Below are positions 34,034 to 46,743 of a stretch of 64,000 bases of DNA, piece by piece. The number at the start of each line of letters is the position of its first letter. Position 1 is the first letter of the stretch. The notes beneath the pieces are model-generated. The model had not been told where the DNA came from. It ran no database searches and was given only the letters and a program-made list of their open reading frames with translations. Source of the DNA: Volutella citrinella (taxonomy: Eukaryota; Ascomycota; Sordariomycetes; Hypocreales; Nectriaceae); NCBI GenBank assembly GCA_034401135.1, contig JAWZSP010000002.1, forward strand, positions 3,472,001-3,536,000. The letters run 5' to 3'. The position numbers and the translations under genes are program-made.

Positions 34034-36390
34034 TCATCCAACATATTGGGGGTTTCGCGCCGATTCTTGGTCCATTCGCATACGTTCAAGTCGAATCCGA
34101 GCTGCCTCAGTTCCGTCGTCTGGTGGTGCCATTTCCATGAACCAGGGATGGCTCAGAGCTTGTTTCGCCGAAATACGCTGCGAAGGGTCGTATACAAAGA
34201 TTTTCTTCAGCAGGTCCAAGAAGTTCTTCATGAAAGTGTTGTTGGCGGGAATGATGTCCTGGTTGTTGTGAGCGCTTGGTACAAGTAGTAGCGGATACTT
34301 CCAACTCACAGTCAAATGCTTCATGGCCTTCACAAAGCGTCGAGATCCACGGGTAGTATCAGGGGTGGGATAATCAAGCTTCAGTCGCTTGAAGTACCTA
34401 GGAAATGTCAGTTAGAGCTGGGTCGCGGCAGGAGGCGTTGACATACTTGGCTGCAGCATTGCCGCCATTGCGGGTAGCCATTTTGTTGACAGCCTGCACC
34501 AGGTGTGTATCGATGCGGCTGCCGACGACTGCTTCCATCATGGCCAGATGCTCGAGATTATCGTGTGTCTGGAAAAGGGCATCTCCCGTGAAAAACTCAA
34601 CAAGGATGCAGCCAATGCTCCAAATGTCGCAAGGATAGGACCACCCAAGACCGAGGATAATCTCTGGGGCTCGGTAATGGCGAGTTGACACAACAGAGGA
34701 GTGATACTCGTCTTGAAATGTTGCAGACCCAAAGTCAATGAGCTGGATATTGGTATCAAGCAAGACACGACGTTGCGTTGCATGTCGGTTGATCGTAGTA
34801 GAAGATGATGGGATTTTTCGGTTGTATGTGAAGGTCTGATAGGCCTTATCACAAAGAAGAATGTTCTCCGGTTTCAGGTCGGTGTGAATAAGGTTGAGGT
34901 CATGAAGAACTAAAATGGGTCAATATTTGATACCATGGAGAGGATCATGGAGGACATACACGCAACACTAGTAAAGAGTTGCCGAGCGAAGTTCTGAATC
35001 TGGCTGTTGGGGAAGGGCACAAAGCCGTTGCCTTTGAGGAAATCGAAGACGCTTTGGACGAGCAGATCCATGACGATGCAGATATGGCCTCGATAATCAA
35101 AGCAGTCACGCAAGTGGATGCACTTGTTGCGGTTCTCCTCATCGTTGGCCTTGAGTGTGGCGAGGACTCGCAGCTCAATTCTTGAAGCATCGCGGTACTT
35201 CTGAACGGATCGAATAATCTTGACCGCAACGAGCTCTCCACGTTTTCGGTCACGAGCCTTGACAACCTTGCCAAATGTGCCTTGTCCAAGAAGGTGCTTG
35301 ATTTCATCTAAGTTTCCAAGTATCAGCGTTTCGTATCGAAAATCAAAGTTCATCACCTGTACATACATCGATCGGTCAGCTCGGCATCAGGTACGACAAT
35401 GTAATGGCCGTCATCGTCATCAACCTTGGTAGCCTTGTTGTAGTGGTGCTGTTGAGGGGATCAGCAACTATGCACTGCCAGGTTATCGGCCTGTGGAGAA
35501 CTACTCACGTCATGGACGACTCGGACATTAACCTCGCCAGCCTTCTTGGGGGGGTAAGGGGGCGGCTTGTATGTGAAGAAAGGGTCGCCGAGACCATCAA
35601 TGTCTCGTCTTTTCGCCTCGTTGGCAACCTGTTGACGGGTGCGTTTTCGCTTCTCGGGGACATGCACCTCCTCGTACTGGCTGTTAGAGGAGAGCGAGGT
35701 GGGAGCGGTGTTGATGCCGGAATTAGTACGGTCGCTGCTTGAAATAGTAGACCCGGAGGGCGTGGAAGCGTTCAACGGAGTATTAGTCTGTGAGCCTAGG
35801 TACTTGACGTGATAACCAGAGGGCTGCACAGCGCTGTGTTGGTCGTCTCGTCTCCGCTTCTTGCTCGCCTGGGGAGCGGCTGCGCCATCGCTATGAGCGA
35901 CTGGGGCTGGTCCGCCTGTGAGCTTGCGGCCGGTGTTGGCCTCTGGTTCGGGGGTGTCGTCGATGACGATGATCTCCTTGGGAAGCCCATTCTTGTAAAA
36001 GGTATTCCAGTCGGGCTCACGAGAGCGACGGCGTTTCCTCGAGGGCTCGGACGATTGCTCGCTCATTGTGGCGGCATAATTTGTGTCTTGACGGGTCGGA
36101 GGGTCGTGGTGAGCAGCCTGGTTTAGAGGAGCGGCGTGAAGCCCGGTGGACGAGTAGGCAACGGCCGAGGGCGAGTAGGGTGGCGGCAGTCGAGGGGTGA
36201 CGGTTGAGGCTGACGCTGCCGAAGAAATGGAGGGAGGCAGGATCGAAGAGTTCGGGGCGGCAGCGCGATAGCTGTTGCCGGGCGTTGTCTGGTAAGACTG
36301 ATGGTGTGAATGTGAGTGGGCGTACGATGGAGGATACCGATGGGGATGGTAATGCGGGAGCGTGGCCGTGGCCGTGGTTGGAGTCGACAT
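34034..36390 (-). CDS. LAMMER dual-specificity kinase (Kns1/Lkh1/CLK family)
   Basis: Six exons: 36390-35509, 35448-35367, 35307-34960, 34909-34447, 34397-34310 and 34258-34034, giving 695 residues. The first roughly 300 residues are disordered and rich in His, Ser, Thr, Pro and basic clusters ([18 protein letters not shown]). The kinase domain begins about residue 320: Gly loop GQGTFG (329-334), VAVK Lys351, catalytic HTDLKPEN (446-453), DFG (496-498), and the diagnostic signature EHLAMME (about 557-563). These kinases phosphorylate SR-type splicing factors and, in yeasts, act in flocculation, TORC1-linked Pol III repression and stress responses. The last coding exon closes with [13 protein letters not shown]. 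Confidence 0.96.
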
Positions 36391-39300
36391 GATGGGTGAC
36401 GCTTGAGGCCAGTGCCAGGGCTGGAGAGCCTATGCAAGAGCCTTGGCCAGAGTCGCAACGGTAGTGTCTGGATCGCAACCGGGAAGTGGGTGGCAGAGTA
36501 GACGAGACAGAGGCCGGCTGTGAGAGCTTCGAGGCCAGTCGAGCCGTGTCGAATCGTTATTCTTGCATGGGTTCCCGAGGCTAGATGAGGATGAGAGGGA
36601 ATGGGCGAGCAAGAAGAAGAAAGAGGGCGAGAGGCGGTTCTGGGCAGTTGAGCCAGACAGGCCGAGAGGCGAGGAAATGGATAAGGATGGGCCGGACTTT
36701 CCCAAACTGCGCAATGGTGGGCGAGCGTAAAGTAAACGGCGAGCCAACCGGCCAGAAGCCTAGAAAGTCACAGCGGATTCCGGCGTACGGCTGAGAGTGG
36801 TGCAAATTGTGGTTTGAAGTCGGCGGAACGGTGGGTGCTGGAGCTGTGACGGGGTGACCACCGCTGAGGTGCCGTACTTGGGCGCTTGGGGGGCCTGGCC
36901 TTGGTCGTCGCAGGTGCCTGGGGCCACCAAATCGTGGCAGGTGCACCTGCGCGACAGCGGTCTCAGTGGGTGGGCTGCATCGGTGTAGGGGTCGGGTGTG
37001 CATGTTAGCAGGCGGTTCAGTTGGCTCCCGCTCCTCGTGCCCAGCGCAGCGAGCATTAGCGGGCGCCGGGACCAGCTTAACCACCTAGAGCCCACCTCTG
37101 GGAGCCCCGAACGGGGAGTTGGGGAGGTCGGGATGACGGCTGGCGTGGAGTGACTTCCAGGTTGTCTCCACTTGACTGGGCGGGGACTCCTCTTCGGTCG
37201 GGGAAGGCTAACATGGTCCGCCACTACTGCTGCCTTAGCATTCTTGTGAAGGATTATCGCATTGTATCGTTAGTACCTATCATGGAGAAATGTGAGGTGA
37301 TGACGCTGATGCTGGCTAGATCACAAATACTGGGCCTCGATCGCTAGGGGAACGCACCAACTTCGAGGTACCCCAGCGGACACGTCCGGCCTGGAATGGC
37401 AAGTCCATCCATTCGCAATCCATCTCATCTTCCCGAGGACCCCCAGGACCCCTGGCTCATGCTCTTGGACACTCAGACATGTATTGACTGTGTCGTGGCG
37501 CTGTGACTCTTGACGAATGAGCCCAGGGGGCAGAAGCTGCTGCAACACACTCCAGGCGCTTTGGCCCTCTCGAGTCAGCCAAGCCAGCCAGGCGGGTGGC
37601 GGGCTGGTGCGACTTTGACGCCATGAGATTCCTGGGATTCCCTTCAGCCGCTGCCGCTGGTGAGCTGTGATGCTCCATGAGCCATGACAGCGGACTTGGA
37701 CCTGCCAAAACTCAAAAACCGCACGCGGCCCCGGTCGCCCGTCGGCACAGTATCAGTTTCCGCGGCCCCTCGCAAGAATGTACCTAGTCGTTGGAGGACG
37801 CGATCCCAATCACTTGACGAAGAGCTACTTGACAAGCAGACGCTTGCAAAGAGTTGAGCCCGGTCGGTCCCCGGCCGGATGAGTGGCCGGCACCGAGCCT
37901 AGATCATGATAGGATGTGCACCACTAATAAGCATTCACTAATAGCGCCTGTTGCTTGCTCACTTGTGGCATGAAGACGCATGCCGTGGACTGGTACAGGC
38001 CCAGGTACGGTGCAGGTCCAGTACCCGTGGGCCTCTCGACGCGCCCTTCCTGGCCAAGCCCGCCAACCAGGAACGATGGAGGTGCCAGCCGCCGACCCAA
38101 CTGCTGGTTCAACGCACGCACAGTCGAGGCAGGAGCTCTGCCCAGTCCATCTAGAAGTCCATGCCCAGTAGGAGCCGGAGGCGTTGGTTTTTTTACTCTT
38201 TTCTTTCAGACAACTGTTACAGAGAGGCGTGGGCATTTCTCAACATCCCATGGGCGACTTTTTTGCCCGACAGGTGGGCAACGTGGACGTGGGCGCTCGC
38301 TCATCGCATCGGCAAGCGTCCACAGCGAGCGAAGCACGAGCAAACACTACCACGTCTCCGCACCACCTCGACTCCCCCACCCATAATACTGAGTATCGGA
38401 GGGATACGAGTACATGTCGAGGTACTCCGTGATGGCTGGCTCCAGGAAAGGGACTCCCGCCTTTCTCGAACCAGGCCCAGCGCTGGCACTATCCCATCCA
38501 TGCCCGGTTGCGTTTGACGACCAATCCTTCGACCAAGGCGGTGCCTGTTGGAAATCCGTGTCAAGCTGACAAAGTGCACGCCAACCATCATGAGCAAGAG
38601 CAAGAACGCGGAGTGCACGCCCGTCTCTCACCAAGGCACCCTTGCGGCAACCACTGACTAGAACCACAACGGCCGAGTCTGTGGTCCGTACCTCCGTACG
38701 GACTACGGATACAGTACATTAGCATCTGTACACATGTGGATCGATGGAGCGCATGTGGCACCCGCAGGCCAGTCCCGTTGGCAGCCATGTCACCCAATCC
38801 ATCCAACCATGCCTCATCCTGAATCACCTCTGCACACTCCGTCACGTCACTCCAGTAGCCCCCCATTATTGCCCCCGTCAGGCGGTCTTTGTGGAAGGTA
38901 CGAGAGCAACGGAGAGCGACTGAATGTTCTGCCACGACACGGACTTGGACAGACGCCTTCGCGACTTCGTGAGCTTCTTGTTTGCCCCTCGTTGTTCACT
39001 CGTTTCTTTTTCTCTGCTGCGGCCAGACAGCCACGGAGCAGATCTCGCCAACCAGATGTTCCTTGTGGCTGATGGACACAAGCCCCGGCACGAATTGATC
39101 TGGCCCAAGTATTGGTTGCCATGCAGCTGTTGCAACCACGGACACAGGGGTCGTCCCATCGAAGAAGGGGTCATACAACTGTGAAAAATCGCTACGCTGC
39201 AATCGGACTGTCCAAGTTACAATTGGCCGTTTCCGAACCGAAGACAATCCCCTCCGGCTACCCTGGTGAGCAGACAATGATGAACGTGGAACCTGCGTGA

Positions 39301-41150
39301 ATGTCGTGGTGCTCAACGCCGGAGACGACCCAGTCGTCGACCCCGAAGGCAAGTGTGTCAACCAGCCTGAGGCCTGGGAGTCGGCACGCCCGTAACTCAC
39401 GAATCATATCTCTGCTCACCTGGTGCCGTCTCATTCCTTGCTCCCGCTTCCCCCGTGCCAATCCGCCTCCATCGTCCACCCTCCTCCAATGAGCCCGATC
39501 CCACCAGCCAGCCCCGAACAGAGACCAGCCCAGCCCCAAAGGGAAGGCCGGCGGCCCAAGTGCCCATCTGGGTGCTGGTGTGCTGACAGTGCTGGGCACG
39601 CACGCGCCCTGAAGCTCGACTGGCCGCAAGCCCCCAGGGCCCGTTCGAAATTCCATGGCCCAACACGCGCCGGCGGAACTCTACGGTGGCTACTGCGCTG
39701 CACACGCGTGCTGCTTGATGCACAATCGAGATAGCCCGTGGCTCCGGATGTGGCGTGGGGTGGAAGTTGAACACAAGCCTTTGAACCGATGTTTACATCT
39801 GTTCTCTTTGGGCCTATTTGGGTGCCTGGCGACGGCGACGGCGACGGCGACGGCGATGTATTTTGCAACACCACGTACCGGTGCCTTCCTCCAAACTGGG
39901 GTCCCAGGGCAACCTCCAGCCGTCGTCTGGGCAGTCGATTCACTTGCACTGCCCGGGCTACGTGCAGCAGCCGGGATGTGGTAACCCATCGTTACCAGGA
40001 GTAAGCAAACCTTGGCCTGATGGATGGACAGGCCCTCTCGATGGACAACCTTGAGCCAGGCGACAGTCCCACCTGCCCAGTGGCCGGGCTGGCGTCTGGT
40101 CCCCTGTGGGTCGCTTGATCCCAGCGTCACGGACAGATGCGGTGTCGTGCGGATCGAAGTACCGCTGTTGCGCACATGGAGAGAGAGCGACCACTGCGCC
40201 TCGCCCTCTCCCTCTCTACAGCTGAGTTCTGGGCTCCCTGTTTTTGTTTTTGTTTTGTGCTTGTGCGCGCACGCGCGTGTTATGCTGCGCTGCCATTTCA
40301 CAGCTCAACCAACCTGGCCCTGGCCATCCTATGCAAGCTTTTGAGCAGATCAAACATCCGCTGCGTGTTGGAGCCCCTCCACTTGGTGGTGACATCAAAG
40401 CCAGGAAGCCTTCCGGGTTGAGAGTTTCGCCTCCCTCCCCGCTCGCGCCACAATGGTTGATGGGCCTGCAGCCTGCAGGTTCCCAGCCAGGTCATCCCCA
40501 AAGAATGGGGGCCGACCGGCAGCCAAAATTCCTCTCTCGGCCTTCCGCGTCTTTGGCTATGTTAGTCCCCTGTTCCGCATGTACCTCTGCCGGCCGTCTC
40601 CCAGCGGCAAGGTACCTCCTCCTCGGCTTGCGAATGTGGGCACGTCTAATACGTTTTCTCACAACGGTAAGCAGCCTCCCCTCTACCGTATTCACAGCCT
40701 GTAGGTCAGTTGCCACCCAGGAGTGAGTGTCTTTCAGCCTCATCAACCACCAGTTCCCCAACTTATGATGTTTGTCCTTACTGCTTGGCCTCGTCTCCCC
40801 GTGCAGAGTTGACCCTTGTCCGCGTAGACAGTCGAGGTCGCACCCAAGCATGTGTTGGGATTATGATCTCAAGGGGCACGGTTGTGCTTCATCGCCACAC
40901 CTTGCGGGTATCACAACGGCATCACATATCTCATCGCCCAGGTTGTGCGATTCCACGCACAATCCCCAAGGCGAGGCCGTGGCATAATTCGAACTGGCTT
41001 CGCGATACTCATGATTGCACGCCAACCTCAAACACTACAGCGTATCACCCGAGGCATCATTTGAAGCTTTGATTAATATTACCGGCCCTGGGCCATTTTG
41101 GTCATTAATAAAAATTAAGTTTCAACACCTTGGCACCCCAAATTCCTACA
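36391..41150. other. about 4.7 kb region without a recognisable gene
   Basis: Many overlapping open frames exist because the DNA is GC-rich, but none has a domain, a consistent intron pattern or balanced composition. The first few hundred bases are the promoter of the minus-strand LAMMER kinase. A GACGGC hexamer repeat lies at 39831-39854. A noncoding RNA or an unusually long regulatory region is possible but unproven. Confidence 0.5.
39829..39857. repeat. GACGGC hexanucleotide repeat
   Basis: Four perfect GACGGC units followed by a GAT start of a fifth. A short microsatellite with no coding context. Confidence 0.85.
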
Positions 41151-42648
41151 TCAGATGGGCGCAGACGGGCCAGGAACATATGCTTCGCTTGGGGGTTCCG
41201 GGCTGCGTGGACGCGGAGTAGCAACACCTACTGACCCTGACGTCTTCAGCCTCCTATCCATGAACTTGCTTACGATGGAGGATTGCTGAACCATCACCGC
41301 CTGCATCAACCTGCCGTACCCAGAGCAGACCACATCGACCTGGGCGCCCTGCTCCAGCAGAAAGCGCACAATGTCGTCATGCCCACGAACAGACGCTGCA
41401 CTCAAGGCAGTTCCATAGACGGGGCTCGGCTCGTTTATACGCGCTCCCTTCTGAAGTAGTAGGCGGACGGTTGACAGGTTGCCGCCGATTGCTGCTAGTT
41501 GCAACGGCGGCGCTCCTTCGGGATCTGTGTCGTTGACGGACGCTCCTTTCTCAACCAGCATCTCGACGATGGAGTCGTGGCCTGCGCTTGCTGCTGCGTG
41601 CAGTGCATTTCCCTGGCCACCGACTTGGGCGTTGACTTCGATCCCAGCCTCCAGATATCTCAGGACCTTGAGATCGTCATTGGCCTCGACTGCTGTCACA
41701 AGGGCTTCTTGCAGCCGCGCTCTGCCAGCCTCGGACCCGAGTTCCTCGTGCGAGATGCTGCTGCCCATGATGTCGCGGGCCCATGACATTCTCTTGGCCA
41801 TTCGGCTGGTGTAACTTTTCCATGAGGTCTGCTGTCGTTTGACTGGGCTTTGCATGGCCTTGCCGATGTTTTCCTTGTACGTGTTCACGGCTTTTGCCAA
41901 GTCGGTGAAGAGCTGGTCAACATCTGCTTTGCTCTTGGCCGTCAGCTCAACGAAGGGAATGCCAAGCTCATCTGCCAGGTCTCGACCTTGCTGCAGAGAG
42001 ACCTCTCGTTCCTTTTCCATGTCGTTCTTGTTTCCAACCAGAACCATTGGTGCGAGCGAAGGCCGCATTCCTGCCGCCTCGACCAGCATGTTCTTCTTGT
42101 CCTTCATGAACCAAGCATAGTGAAAGTCCTTGATGTTCTCAAAGGAGGATAACGAGGTGATATCGTAAACCAGCATAAACCCGTCTGCAGATTGAATGTA
42201 CAGGTTGGCCCCTTCCTGGTTGGTGCCGTAGTTCTTCTTGCCGGCCACGCCATATCGTTTCCCATTGATGGTTATTCGCCTGCCGTAGACGCCGTCATAC
42301 CTAGGGGGCGCCGGGCGGAACTTGCCAAACGCATACTATCAATCGTCAGACCCTCTACATGGCCAGAGTTATCAAGGATAGGGGAGGCAGCCGACAAGCT
42401 CTTACCTGCTCCATCAGGGCTTCCCTGCCAACACCTAGATCACCCAGTAGAAATATGTGATAGCAAGGTGTTTTCACGGATCCCCAGGTATCTTCGTATG
42501 CTAATTCAAGCTCCCAAGCGGGCTGGAAGGAACTGTGTTGCTCGACATGATTCTCTGGTCTAGAGGCTTCGCCGACGATTTCCTCATCTCCAGCTTTGGG
42601 TCCCTCTTTTGCACTTTCTGGCGCTTCGGGTTCGGGAGGGCTGCTCAT
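41151..42648 (-). CDS. Ras-like GTPase-fold / ankyrin-repeat fusion, degenerate G domain
   Basis: Two exons, 42648-42406 and 42335-41151, giving 475 residues. Residues 1-60 are acidic and disordered. Residues 64-240 follow the Ras-fold order: IFLLGDLGVGRE in the P-loop position (69-76), where canonical Lys-Ser/Thr is Arg-Glu; no recognisable switch I Thr; VAGKKNYG where DTAGQE is expected, with about five residues of strand missing; YDITSLSSFENI; then an intact NKND (183-186) and TAKSKAD for the SAK loop. From about residue 275 come four ankyrin-like repeats (NALHAAASAGHDSIVEMLVE; PLQLAAIGGNLSTVRLLLQK; TALSAASVRGHDDIVRFLLE), then a proline-rich tail. Base recognition looks retained while phosphate and Mg binding look lost. 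This suggests a pseudo-GTPase scaffold; binding partners are unknown. Confidence 0.82.
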
Positions 42649-44311
42649 CGCGATTGTTATTGAGACGCAGGCTTGTTGACAGACTGGGTCACAGCAATTG
42701 ATAAATCACAGATAGCAGATCCCCCAAAGCCTATAAATAACCAACGGAGATGGCAAACGAGTCCGGGTAGAGCGCGAGGCCGAGGGAGCTGTCTCGTGGC
42801 CTTGCGTCAGCCGGTGATGTTGCCGCGGTAAGCATGTCCCTGGCCTCGTAAAGAACGAGCGTCATGCCATGGGCTGTACCTAGATATTACGAATTGCGGC
42901 GTCCACGTAAGCCTAAGGCTTGGAAGCATATGCCACTCGTCTATATGCTGCGCGAAAATGGTAGGCGAGTTGCTTGTCAGGACGCGGGTGACTCCTCGAA
43001 GCCCGCCAATACCGGTATTTTGCATGCTGCGTCTATAAATACAACCCCTGCCACAATCTGCCTAGTCCAGTGGTCAAAGGGACTTCCGTCGGTGGTAAGA
43101 ATTTGGGGCCTGTGAGATTCAATAGTTGGAGACGAGCCTCAGCCTCAATTCAGGCCTCCCAGCGCTGGGCTGAAGACATAGCCAGGGTATAGGGAAAATA
43201 CTACTGCGATCCTGCCACCTAGCTGGCGGCCCTATTTGGTAAAGTACTAATAAAAGGTATATATATGTGCATTATTGCCGTTGTATTCTAATTATCGTCT
43301 GTTCTGAACTGCCTCTTATGGCCACCGTTTTGGCCTACCGTTTGTTCCGATTCCCTGCATGCATGTTCTGATGTCATCCGATTTGCGGAACGCCGACAAG
43401 AGTTGCTCACAGGGCCTGAAACGGATCCTCTGCTACGTGGGTTCTTGGCCCCTGGCCAAAGCGCCCGTCAATTGTCGGGGTTAGAATCTGCGACGTCAAA
43501 TCACTCCTTTCCCAACCCATGAGCACTCGTCTCGCCTCGCCTGATATTGGCCTTCTGCAGACTTGTCTCGTCTCGGCGATGTTTGACTCGTTTGACTCTG
43601 GGTATCGAGGTTGCCAATTATGATCCCTGTGGCAATGCCGGATACTGGTTGGTTTGCTCAGGGTCTGTGCCGCCGATGCAACAATGCACCACGTGTGGGA
43701 TAATGACCGGGATCTTTCCGTGAGGAGAATGCTGCAGGCAATCGACCATTCAGAGAGTTGACCCACTTCAAACCGTAATATGTGAAGTTCAGTCCACGAG
43801 CAGTCATCCCTGAAGCTCCTCATAGACCTAAACTGCCGTCATAAACTGCCGTTGTCAAAGAATCCTCCTATCTAGGTAGTCCGTCTCTGCCGCACAATTG
43901 CAGAAGAAGTCACAGAAAGAAGGATGACCCAGGTGTAGAGGGCAAATCTTTGGACTCTAATTCTATATTCCGGCGCAGTTCTAGCCTGTATACGTCATCT
44001 GGCCCGTCTTCCCTCCTCGTCGCTAAAATGTATGCAATAATTGACCTCGGCTCTTCTCAACGCCGCCATGCAGGAAATGATGTTGGCCCAACTTGAGACT
44101 CTTGGGGCGTCCCTAGACGTGGGCGATTCGCAACGCTGGCTTGTGACGCCGTGATTCCCATCGACCTGATCCTTTCCCGGCCTCCTCCAATCCGTCAAGA
44201 CTGACACTTGTCAGTCGCACAAGGTATCTTGTAGTTCCTCCAAAGGTTTGCGCTATCCATCCGGCAACAATGTATGATCGTGACTATGCGCTGACAAGTC
44301 ACCGGCAGTGC
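42649..44311. other. intergenic region, no gene supported
   Basis: About 1.7 kb. AT-rich at 43240-43300. It contains the promoter of the Ras-like/ankyrin gene and the 3' end of the sideroflexin gene. No domain-bearing frame seen. Confidence 0.45.
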
Positions 44312-45485
44312 TTACAGGCCACGGTTAAACACAACCTTGCCGTTCTTGCCGCCCATGCCGTGGAACTCGGGCTCCAGACTCTCGGCGCTAATCTCCTGCT
44401 GCTGAGGGAAGATGGCCAGAGTGAAGGGCAGGACAGCAAACGAGGTGATGGCAATCAAGCCCAGGTTAATGGAAAGAGGAATGGCCTTGGCCAGTGCAGG
44501 TCGAGCCCTGACCCATTCCTTCTGCATCATATTGCGGTACCAAGCCTGCTTCTCCTCGATGTGGTAGAGAACCATGGGGGGGATGACCATGATGGGGGCA
44601 CCAGTCAGGACTCGGCTGGCGGCGGTCTCGTACACGGCAAGCTTGGCTGCATACTGGCTCTTGCCTAGCGAGGGCACATCTCGCTCCGACTTGCCCTCGG
44701 CCTTGAGCTTGGCCTTGTCCTCCTCGGACAGAACAGGACGGACATCAATGCCCTTGACGATCTCGTCCCTGCGCATAAGGTATGTGTTGAGACCTCCGGC
44801 CGACGCGACGGCGGCAAAGGGGATCAATCGGCCGAGAATAGCTCGAGTCGAGGGCGAAACCTTGAGGCGGGGCACGAGCGAGTTGAGGCCGACGGCCACG
44901 GAGCAGGAGGCGCCGACGGCGAAGCAGTACGACTTGGCCAGGGCGCCCCAGGTCATGACGGAGGACTTGTTGGCGTTGGCGCTGTTGATGGCCACGTTGA
45001 GCGACTGGTTGGTGACCTGCCAGCCGATAATGCCAGCGGTCTTGAGGCCCGGCTGGAGCATACCGGCGGTGACGATCAGGTTGGTGAGGACATAAGCCGA
45101 CATTCGGAAGGGGAGGAAGACGGGTTCGCCGGTGTCTGAGATGTTCATGTCAGCGCCTTGCGACCAAGCTGAGCACGCGCGGGAGGCATACCAGGGTGAA
45201 TCGTGGCATCCACGAGCTTCTTGGCCCGCCATAGCTCGGGAGTCATATGCTCCAACTTGCCAGTCTTGTAGTCCGTCACCAGCTGCTTGGCCTTGGCCAG
45301 TCCCGTGGTACCAGCAAACAGCGTGCTATTCTTCCTCGTCAGTCACCACTCTCAGGCGATCCAGCGCAGGGGCAAGCTCACGTCGGATCAGTCAAGCCCA
45401 TGGCATGGCGCACACGGCCCATGTACTCGCTCAGGTCATACTGCGAAGGGGGCAGCTCCCGCGTGCCTGGCAGGGACGACGACAT
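44312..45485 (-). CDS. FSF1: sideroflexin (mitochondrial serine/tricarboxylate carrier family)
   Basis: Three exons: 45485-45382, 45325-45192 and 45135-44312, giving 353 residues, typical for sideroflexins. Signature elements: the N-terminal SLPGTRELPPSQYDLSEYMGRVRHAMGLTDP, the HPDTGEPVFLPFRMSAY motif spanning the second junction, NQSLNVAINSANANKSS, and LGRLIPFAAVASAGGLNTYLMRRDEI. Several hydrophobic segments follow, ending with the conserved LAIFPQQQEISAESLEPEF. Animal SFXN1 imports serine into mitochondria; yeast Fsf1 is the fungal homologue. The inner mitochondrial membrane location is inferred from the family. Confidence 0.95.
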
Positions 45486-46065
45486 CGTTCGACTGAGCCT
45501 CTGGCAAACCAATTGGTGTTGGAAGAGGGGGTCGGCGACACGGCGGTCTGGTTGCAAACAAAGAGAGAGACGAGAGCGCAGAGTGTTTGGCTGTGGCGGG
45601 AGGGCGCAGACGTGGGGGAATTTCTAGCGGCCCCCGTTGGCTGTGCCGAGTCCGGAGAAAAAAGAAGGCGACGATAAGCGCGTCCCGCTATCAGTGCCGG
45701 TGGTTAGCTTAGGCGCCTCGGCAATGCAATGACTCAATGTTGGTTGGTTGGCAAACCCGTCAACCCCTCCAGTTGTCAAAGCCCCAACTTTTGATAGAGA
45801 ATCGGGGCAAGGAAAACAAGCGGAGTTTCCCAAGGGCTTTCACAGGAAAGGAGTTTCCCAAATGGGTAGTGAGGTTGTGATAAGCGATCCCAAGAAAAAA
45901 AAAAAGGTTCTGGGGTCTGCCGCCTAGGAAGGTTCGCAACCCCAAAGTCCAGACGCTGCTCACGCTCGGGGGACAACACCAAACAGATGCTCGTTGAGCG
46001 GAACATTGGCCAAAAATCAACCACAACCCGAATCAAGCAAAAAAATATATCCAACAGTCGTTTTC
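45486..46065. other. intergenic between sideroflexin and tRNA-Arg
   Basis: Sideroflexin promoter (minus strand) plus tRNA downstream flank. An A-rich run lies at 45895-45906. No gene supported. Confidence 0.4.
46039..46045 (-). terminator. Pol III terminator of tRNA-Arg
   Basis: Seven A on the plus strand, read as seven T on the minus strand, about 20 nt past the tRNA 3' end. A T run of four or more is the RNA polymerase III stop signal. Confidence 0.7.
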
Positions 46066-46154
46066 GACCACGCCAGGATTCGAACCTGGAATCTCTAGAG
46101 TATTCGGTGTTGGAGGGCCGAAATCTAGCGCCTTAGCCATTAGGCCACGCGGCC
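46066..46154 (-). tRNA. tRNA-Arg (anticodon TCG) with 17-nt intron
   Basis: Minus-strand cloverleaf of 89 nt: acceptor GGCCGCG pairs with CGTGGTC (G-T wobbles), D stem GCCT/AGGC, anticodon stem CTAGA/TCTAG, T stem CCAGG/CCTGG with TTCGAAT loop. The anticodon TCG is at 46121-46119 after T33. A 17-nt intron (46117-46101) follows position 37, the canonical eukaryotic place. The B box GGTTCGAATCC is at 46086-46076. CCA is not encoded, as expected. It reads the CGA arginine codon (and others by wobble after A34-type rules do not apply, since U34). Confidence 0.95.
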
Positions 46155-46425
46155 GATGGAAACCGAGCTCGTACTAGGATATATAAGGCAAGGCAAGGTT
46201 GAGACGCACCAGTCAGTTGGCAGGGCTCCTGTCCCTTTGTTCCCCATAATCCACCAGCCCATTATCAGAACCTTGTCTACCGTGCTCAGGGCGATGAACA
46301 CATATGCAGCGCCATTATCAACTCTTGTTAGTGACATGTCAGTCAATTACTACCTGCAGTTTTAAAAATTCCAGGTTTTGTCCTTCAACAGCACCCCTGG
46401 AGTGGTCAATACGAGTGTTGTGAAG

Positions 46426-46540
46426 GCGAGCCTTGGTTGAACAGATGCGTGTTTGTGTGACGACCCTTCTTCCCCCTGTCTCCGTCCTCAGATCCAGATC
46501 CAGATCACCCAGCATGCCGTCCAGCGTGACACCACACTCA
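46426..46540. repeat. diverged repeat, copy A
   Basis: Begins GCGAGCCTTGGTTGA and continues through a GTGTTTGTGTGACGA and CTCCGTCCTCAG stretch. Copy B, about 500 bp downstream, keeps the same order of blocks with scattered, mainly transition differences. Confidence 0.7.
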
Positions 46541-46743
46541 CCCAATCAGTCGTCGAGTGTGGAAGAAAAAGGTGCAGTTCCAGGAAGGGAATCCTTCAGG
46601 CCAGCTCCCGGTCTCGTACACAACACCCAGATCTAGGGTGTTATTTGGTTTCTTATGGCCGTTCGATATTTGATGTCACTGGAGTGACCTGTTTTAAAGA
46701 GCAAGGCTTTTCCTATCTGATACTAACTAACGCATCAATGGTG

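Noticed and set aside
36581..41072. Many medium-length frames on both strands, considered as possible genes
   Set aside because: No frame shows a domain, consistent splice sites or uniform coding composition, so the region is left as unexplained.
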